9,311 nt of DNA, taken from contig JBATTK010000040.1 of the NCBI GenBank assembly GCA_049670505.1, forward strand, positions 1 to 9,311, in the 5' to 3' direction. The stretch's first letter is position 1, and each line of letters begins with the position of its first letter. Shown piece by piece: positions 5,702-9,311 of the stretch. The DNA comes from JBATTK01 sp049670505 (lineage in GTDB: Bacteria; Bacteroidota; Bacteroidia; Flavobacteriales; Flavobacteriaceae). Both the position numbers and the translations under genes were made by a program. The notes under the pieces are model-generated. The model made no database searches, was not told where the DNA came from, and saw only the letters and a list, made by a program, of their open reading frames with translations.

Positions 5702-6606
5702 TATAAAATTCTATTTAGAACAAGATCAATATCAATCAATAAGATACTGAAAACCCCACCGACAATGATAAGTTTCAAAATATTATGCAACCAAACATAA
5801 TGCATTTTTGTCTTGGATTTCCATAACAGTACTACAAATAATAGCAGCAGAAAAATGCATCCTATAAAATAAAGGTACATATACCCAACATCAAAATTAT
5901 AGATCAATAACAGTGCGGGGAACAAAGTCAATACTATTAACACACTTATAAGTGCCTTTGATAGCACAGCGCCGTATATAATAGGAATAGTCTTATAATT
6001 TTGTGACAGATCCCCAGCAATATTTTCCAAATCCTTAATCATTTCACGGGCCAAGATCAATAGAAAAAGGAACATGGCGTGTACAAAAATAACCGTCTCA
6101 AAATTTTTATAATAAACGAATACCACAAAGAAAGGGGAGATGGCCAAAGTGGCCGAAACAAAGTTCCCGATAAACGGAATTTTCTTTAGTTTATGGGAGT
6201 AGAACCAGATGCCAAAAATATAGGCCGAAAAAAAGACGACCGCTCTGAAAGACACGTAACTGGCAAATAAAACGGATAGAAAATTCAGTATGAAGTAAGT
6301 GGTCAATTTGGTTCGCTGACTTACCAAACGATCCAACATGGTCTTCCTTGGTTTGTTGATCAGATCTTTTTCCGCATCGTAGAAGTTATTAATGATGTAA
6401 CCTCCGGCTATGACCACAGCGGATGCGATCACTATAGCAAAAAGGTTTAGATCAAAAACAACTTTCCGCAAAGGCAAATCAGGGGATAGAATGTAAATGG
6501 ACGCCAAATACTGGGCCAAGGCTATCATGAGGATATTATATCCACGTACAATAGAAAATAGGCTCAGAAACTTTAAAAGTAAGAGCTTATTTTTTCTACT
6601 AAGCAT
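5701..6606 (-). CDS. UbiA-family prenyltransferase (geranylgeranylglyceryl-phosphate geranylgeranyltransferase-like)
   Basis: This 301-aa integral membrane protein transfers a polyprenyl chain from its diphosphate to an acceptor. It shows about nine hydrophobic segments (roughly 18-38, 55-72, 102-118, 122-137, 149-166, 171-187, 214-236, 241-262, 272-294). The two Asp-rich, Mg-binding motifs are present: NxxxDxxxD at N73/D77/D81, followed by NKPRK, and DLExxxxD at D192/E194/D199, followed by YKTIPIIYG. The family resemblance is to archaeal-type digeranylgeranylglyceryl phosphate synthase, but UbiA enzymes for quinones or other acceptors look similar, so the acceptor is open. It starts 10 bases after the mevalonate kinase gene ends, which supports a supply line from isoprenoid synthesis to this enzyme. 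The nitrilase gene overlaps its stop codon. Confidence 0.85.
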   Translation of the reverse strand: MLSRKNKLLLLKFLSLFSIVRGYNILMIALAQYLASIYILSPDLPLRKVVFDLNLFAIVIASAVVIAGGYIINNFYDAEKDLINKPRKTMLDRLVSQRTKLTTYFILNFLSVLFASYVSFRAVVFFSAYIFGIWFYSHKLKKIPFIGNFVSATLAISPFFVVFVYYKNFETVIFVHAMFLFLLILAREMIKDLENIAGDLSQNYKTIPIIYGAVLSKALISVLIVLTLFPALLLIYNFDVGYMYLYFIGCIFLLLLFVVLLWKSKTKMHYVWLHNILKLIIVGGVFSILLIDIDLVLNRIL

Positions 6607-6616
6607 TTTTGAAGTT

Positions 6617-7555
6617 TTAGAAGTTGTATACCACTTCTAAATTATACCCTTTAAGCGCAGCTTTTGCTTTGCCGATGTCCTGGGTAAACCCTAAAATATA
6701 ACCGCCACCGCCAGATCCGCAAAGTTTTAAATAGTAATCATTGGTATCGATTCCCTCTTTCCAAAGTTTGTGGAATTCTGCCGGAATCATGGGTTTAAAA
6801 TTATCGAGAACAACATTTGAAAGTTGTTTTAGGTTGCCGAAGAGCGATTTTACATTTCCATTGATAAAATCTTCCACACATGCATCCGTATGTTTGATAA
6901 ATTGATGTTTTAACATAGTCCGAAAACCTTCCTGCTTCATATTTTCCATGAAAATCTGGACCATAGGAGCCGTTTCGCCCGTAATACCGCTATCCAATAA
7001 GAATACGGCACCCTTACCCTCGGTATTTTGTGAAGGAATACTGGTAGATTCTATATTATCCTTTGAATTTATCAGGATAGGCAAACTTAAATAACTGTTC
7101 AAGGGATCTAATCCCGATGATTTTCCGTGGAAAAAAGATTCCATCTTCCCGAATATCGCCTTTAATTTTAAAAGTTTTTCCCGGGTCAGGTTTTCTAAAA
7201 CAGTGATTTTGTCCTTAGCGTATTTGTCGTAAATAGCGGCCACTAAAGCTCCACTACTGCCTATACCGTATCCCTGGGGAATGGAGCTATCAAAATACAT
7301 TCCCTGGGAAACATCTTTCTTTAGGGTGTCCAGATCAAAAGTCACCAATTGTGGTTCGGTCTGCTGTAACGCTTCCAAATGCGCAACAAAAGCATTTAAG
7401 CCCTCATTTGACTTTTGCGCTACTTCCGAAAGGTTTTTATCTCTCTTTAGCGCTCCTTTAAAAAAGTTATATGGAATGGAAAGCCCTTTGGAATCTTTAA
7501 TGATACCATACTCCCCAAAAAGTAGGATTTTAGAGTAAAATAACGGTCCTTTCAT
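6617..7555 (-). CDS. mvk: Mevalonate kinase-like GHMP kinase
   Basis: This cytoplasmic GHMP-family kinase probably phosphorylates mevalonate with ATP. The 312-aa sequence has the three family motifs: the N-terminal SKILLFGEYGI (8-18), the phosphate-binding loop GYGIGSSGAL (95-104), and the C-terminal LCGSGGGGYILGF (278-290). The HGKSSGLDP stretch (143-151) contains the expected catalytic Asp (D150), with E139 before it. At 312 aa it lies at the short end of the family. It sits between mvaD (with the four-helix gene in between) and the UbiA-type gene in one - strand operon, which argues for an isoprenoid substrate. Phosphomevalonate kinase activity is an alternative because no separate candidate lies in the window. 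Its ATG follows the left repeat of the four-helix cassette by five bases, so the cassette supplies its leader. Confidence 0.85.
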   Translation of the reverse strand: MKGPLFYSKILLFGEYGIIKDSKGLSIPYNFFKGALKRDKNLSEVAQKSNEGLNAFVAHLEALQQTEPQLVTFDLDTLKKDVSQGMYFDSSIPQGYGIGSSGALVAAIYDKYAKDKITVLENLTREKLLKLKAIFGKMESFFHGKSSGLDPLNSYLSLPILINSKDNIESTSIPSQNTEGKGAVFLLDSGITGETAPMVQIFMENMKQEGFRTMLKHQFIKHTDACVEDFINGNVKSLFGNLKQLSNVVLDNFKPMIPAEFHKLWKEGIDTNDYYLKLCGSGGGGYILGFTQDIGKAKAALKGYNLEVVYNF

Positions 7556-7560
7556 TTGCT

Positions 7561-7590
7561 AATTAAAAGTGGATAAGGAATAATTAAAAA
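7561..7590 (+). repeat. Left inverted repeat of the four-helix cassette
   Basis: It begins AATTAAAAGTGGATAAGG and continues to the TAATTAAAAA at 7581-7590. Compared with the reverse complement of 7961-7990 it matches at 23 of 30 positions, counted by eye, best at the two ends (9/10 and 8/10) and weaker in the middle (6/10). It fills the space between the mvk ATG and the four-helix stop. Confidence 0.5.
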
Positions 7591-7938
7591 TCATTGTTTG
7601 GATGATTTTACGATACTTACCAATAATTTTAATATTTCCTGTATTCCTTGTTTACACTTAATATACGCTTCTTTATTGATATAATCAGCTTTATATAATA
7701 AATCCAACCAATAATCTGTTTCGTTTGCCTCTTTTAGACTGATGGTCATCTTGTTGATGAAATCCGATTTACTGGCCGCAAATTCTGCTTCTCTAACGTT
7801 TGCCCCAATGGAAGTTCCTGATTTCAAAAGCTGCCTCGACATAACAAACTCTTTGTGTCCTGCAACCAACTGCTTATAAAGATATACAATATCCAAGGCA
7901 AAGTCGAAACTTTTGGTCTCAATAATATTGTCCTTCAT
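7591..7938 (-). CDS. Four-helix-bundle protein (23S rRNA intervening-sequence type)
   Basis: This 115-aa all-alpha protein belongs to the four-helix-bundle family first noted in ORFs inside 23S rRNA intervening sequences (IVS), and common as stand-alone genes in Bacteroidota. Its biochemical function is unknown. The diagnostic core is present: SRQLLKSGTSIGANVREA (34-51), FINKMTISLKEANETDYWL (60-78), and a final amphipathic helix (about 90-113). Helices fall at roughly 10-25, 28-41, 57-84 and 90-113. It begins with ATG and ends with TGA. No rRNA sequence surrounds it here; instead it lies inside the mevalonate operon, between inverted repeats at 7561-7590 and 7961-7990. Its orientation matches the operon, so it is probably co-transcribed. 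An insertion cassette is the favoured explanation over a role in isoprenoid synthesis. Confidence 0.9.
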   Translation of the reverse strand: MKDNIIETKSFDFALDIVYLYKQLVAGHKEFVMSRQLLKSGTSIGANVREAEFAASKSDFINKMTISLKEANETDYWLDLLYKADYINKEAYIKCKQGIQEILKLLVSIVKSSKQ

Positions 7939-7960
7939 AAATAGGGAACGAAATTATCCG

Positions 7961-7990
7961 CTATTAATTATTCACTCTTCATTTTTAATT
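7961..7990 (-). repeat. Right inverted repeat, overlapping the end of mvaD
   Basis: Read on the - strand it begins AATTAAAAATGAAGAGTG and ends TAATTAATAG. It pairs as an inverted copy with 7561-7590. Positions 7968-7988 are the last six codons (LKMKSE) and stop of mvaD, so the MvaD C-terminus is encoded by the repeat. Confidence 0.5.
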
Positions 7991-9065
7991 TCTCCGCTCC
8001 AAAACCAATTCCGTCGCAAATATACTGCCCGTTTTCGCAATATGCAACCAACTCATCCTTAATAAATTGGTAAACTTCTTCCTTCTCATTTTCTGGATAA
8101 AGTACATGAACGTTGGCCCCTGCATCCAATGTAAAACAGACATGGGTTTTAGAGGTTTCCCTAAACGCCCATATTTTGTTGATTATTTCCAGAGTATTGG
8201 GTTTCATCAACATAAAATAGGGTAAACTACACATCATCATCGCATGCAATGTAAGTGCCTCGCTTTCTACGATTTCAATAAACCCTTCCAAATCTCCTTG
8301 GGCAAAAATTGGACGTAGTTTTGATAAATTTTCATTGGCCTGTTTAAACCGTTGTATGGCAAAAGGGTGACCGTGCATTAGGTCATGGCCTATTGTACTA
8401 CTTACTTGTTTTTGGCCCTTATGTACCAACAATATGGTATCCTGATAATTTTTAAAGACGCTGTGAACGGTATCCGGATACTTTACGGCATATAGATCCG
8501 AACTGTTTTCTATCTCGGTATGTGTGCCCCATTGCATAATATCCCCTTCAATGCTTCGGCATGCACTCCCGGAGCCTAGGCGAGCTAAAAATGAAGCTTT
8601 CCTTTTATAGAAATCCATAGACATTTCCGGATTCAACTCTTTTTCCATTTCCATAAGACAAAGTGCCAAAGCGGCCATTCCACTTGCCGAAGAGGCAATC
8701 CCGCTGCTGTGCGGAAAGGAATTTGAAGTCTCGATCGTAAAATGATACTCGCTTAGAAAGGGAAGATATTGCTTGACCCTACTAAAAAAGGTCTTTATTT
8801 TAGGTTTAAAATCCTCCTTGGGCTTTCCTTCGAACAACAAGTCGAAAGAAAAATCCTCCGATTTTTCGGAAAGCTTCTGATAGGAAATCGTGGTCGTAGT
8901 AACGGAAGAATCCAAGGTAAAACTGACGGACGGATTGGCCGGAACCTGATTTTCTTTTTTTCCCCAATATTTTACCAGGGCAATATTACTTGGGGCTTTC
9001 CAGGTTACCCTTCCTTTTTCCATTTCTTTTGGATAGCCTGATGGAACAAAGTCTTTTTCCGTCAT
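7968..9065 (-). CDS. mvaD: Diphosphomevalonate decarboxylase
   Basis: This cytoplasmic GHMP-superfamily enzyme makes isopentenyl diphosphate by ATP-dependent decarboxylation of mevalonate diphosphate. The 365-aa protein shows APSNIALVKYWGK (24-36), the phosphate-binding loop PHSSGIASSASGMAALAL (118-135), GSGSACRSIEGD (164-175), and the catalytic Asp D314 in TLDAGANVHVLY. The usual DAGPN reads DAGAN, a mild change beside the active site. The in-frame TTG at 9119 would add 18 residues, but a -7 box (9083-9090) lies inside that extension, so the ATG at 9065 is preferred and gives a typical MTEKDF start. The last six residues (LKMKSE) are encoded by the inverted repeat bounding the four-helix cassette, so the C-terminus may have been replaced by an insertion. 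It is the first gene of the - strand isoprenoid operon. Confidence 0.95.
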   Translation of the reverse strand: MTEKDFVPSGYPKEMEKGRVTWKAPSNIALVKYWGKKENQVPANPSVSFTLDSSVTTTTISYQKLSEKSEDFSFDLLFEGKPKEDFKPKIKTFFSRVKQYLPFLSEYHFTIETSNSFPHSSGIASSASGMAALALCLMEMEKELNPEMSMDFYKRKASFLARLGSGSACRSIEGDIMQWGTHTEIENSSDLYAVKYPDTVHSVFKNYQDTILLVHKGQKQVSSTIGHDLMHGHPFAIQRFKQANENLSKLRPIFAQGDLEGFIEIVESEALTLHAMMMCSLPYFMLMKPNTLEIINKIWAFRETSKTHVCFTLDAGANVHVLYPENEKEEVYQFIKDELVAYCENGQYICDGIGFGAEKLKMKSE

Positions 9066-9082
9066 AAATGCTGCGATTTGGA

Positions 9083-9090
9083 CAAAGATA
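9083..9090 (-). promoter_or_regulatory. Promoter -7 box of the mvaD operon
   Basis: On the - strand TATCTTTG (9090-9083) matches TAnnTTTG exactly. No good -33 TTTG is seen at 19-21 bases; the nearest upstream TTTG is 26 bases away. The transcript start would be near 9078, about a dozen bases before the ATG at 9065, and should drive mvaD through the nitrilase gene. Confidence 0.55.
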
Positions 9091-9159
9091 GTTTTTAAGC
9101 TCTTTTGCTGTAGTACCAAAACAAATTAATTACTATTTTAGTTGACTTACACCAAAAAC

Positions 9160-9311
9160 TTGAAAAAGAAAATAACCTATATCGCCATTACCGTAAGTAT
9201 CTGCCTACTCATTGGGTTTCTATCTGGATTTGCTACACAAAGCTCGGTTAACGATTGGTATGTAACTTTGAACAAACCAAGTTTTAACCCTCCCAATTGG
9301 ATCTTTGCCCC
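9160..9311 (+). CDS. tspO: TspO/MBR family protein, N-terminal part (cut by window end)
   Basis: The translation from the TTG at 9160 is KKKITYIAITVS, a first membrane helix CLLIGFLSGFAT, then WYVTLNKPSFNPPNWIFAP, which is the characteristic N-terminal pattern of TspO/MBR (peripheral benzodiazepine receptor-like) membrane proteins: SGFAT, then WY..L.KPSFNPPNW.F.P. These five-helix proteins bind porphyrins and have been linked to tetrapyrrole and stress responses; the role here is not visible. About 50 codons are present and the frame is open to the window edge. No ATG is available in frame: a stop lies at 9139-9141 and the only other start is TTG at 9142. The TTG at 9160 fits the usual short basic N-terminus. 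It is divergent from mvaD across 94 bases. Confidence 0.85.
   Translation, partial: MKKKITYIAITVSICLLIGFLSGFATQSSVNDWYVTLNKPSFNPPNWIFA

Larger units (their letters stand above)
7561..7990. mobile_element. Candidate single-gene cassette bounded by inverted repeats
   Basis: The 430-bp segment carries one complete gene, the four-helix-bundle protein, between imperfect 30-bp inverted repeats at 7561-7590 and 7961-7990. It splits an otherwise tight mvaD-mvk-ubiA operon. The left repeat directly abuts the four-helix stop codon, and the right repeat runs into the end of mvaD and supplies its last six codons and stop. No transposase is present and I see no target-site duplication, so movement would need an outside enzyme. 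The repeats are AT-rich, so the mobile interpretation is inference. Confidence 0.4.

Noticed and set aside
7591..7938. A hidden 23S rRNA fragment around the four-helix gene
   Set aside because: Flanking sequence codes for MvaD and mevalonate kinase and shows no rRNA segments, so this is a stand-alone copy.
9066..9119. TTG start of mvaD at 9119
   Set aside because: The added 18 residues are not typical of the family and contain the -7 box at 9083-9090. The ATG at 9065 gives the expected N-terminus.

Overview
The window looks like chromosome from a marine-type member of the Flavobacteriaceae (Bacteroidota). The reasons are the low-GC, A-rich gene leaders without clear Shine-Dalgarno sites, two promoter -7 boxes of the Bacteroidota form TAnnTTTG (TACCTTTG before the pseudouridine synthase gene, TATCTTTG before mvaD), a bacterial mevalonate pathway cluster, a stand-alone four-helix-bundle (23S-IVS type) gene, and protein sequences that read as flavobacterial. 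The genus cannot be fixed from the sequence alone.

Layout. (1) 65-2507, + strand: the end of an arginine biosynthesis operon, an ArgE-type M20 deacylase followed by argininosuccinate lyase ArgH. (2) 2508-3486, + strand: a compact two-gene toxin-antitoxin operon, with an Xre/MbcA/ParS-type antitoxin overlapping a RES-domain toxin by one base. Ahead of it lie a near-perfect 23-bp dyad and further repeats that look like an operator/promoter. (3) 3487-3804: a convergent intergenic region packed with five hairpin-forming inverted repeats. Two of these share one sequence unit and could also refold into a single long stem. (4) 3805-4638, - strand: an RluB/RsuA-type pseudouridine synthase homologue whose catalytic Asp position reads Asn. 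(5) 4742-9065, - strand: an isoprenoid operon transcribed in the order mvaD, four-helix-bundle gene, mevalonate kinase, UbiA-type prenyltransferase, nitrilase. (6) 9160-9311, + strand: the start of a TspO/MBR gene, cut by the window end and divergent from mvaD.

How the genes work together. MvaD and the kinase are mevalonate-pathway steps toward isopentenyl diphosphate, and the UbiA-family membrane enzyme would use the resulting polyprenyl diphosphate. The nitrilase is joined to ubiA by a TAATG stop/start overlap, so it is co-transcribed with this pathway although no functional link is known.

The most interesting points are: the four-helix-bundle gene sits between imperfect 30-bp inverted repeats, one of which encodes the last six residues of MvaD, as if a small cassette had landed in the operon; the pseudouridine synthase lacks its catalytic aspartate; and the toxin-antitoxin operon carries a strong operator-like dyad. 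I did not find a wholly new multi-gene system.
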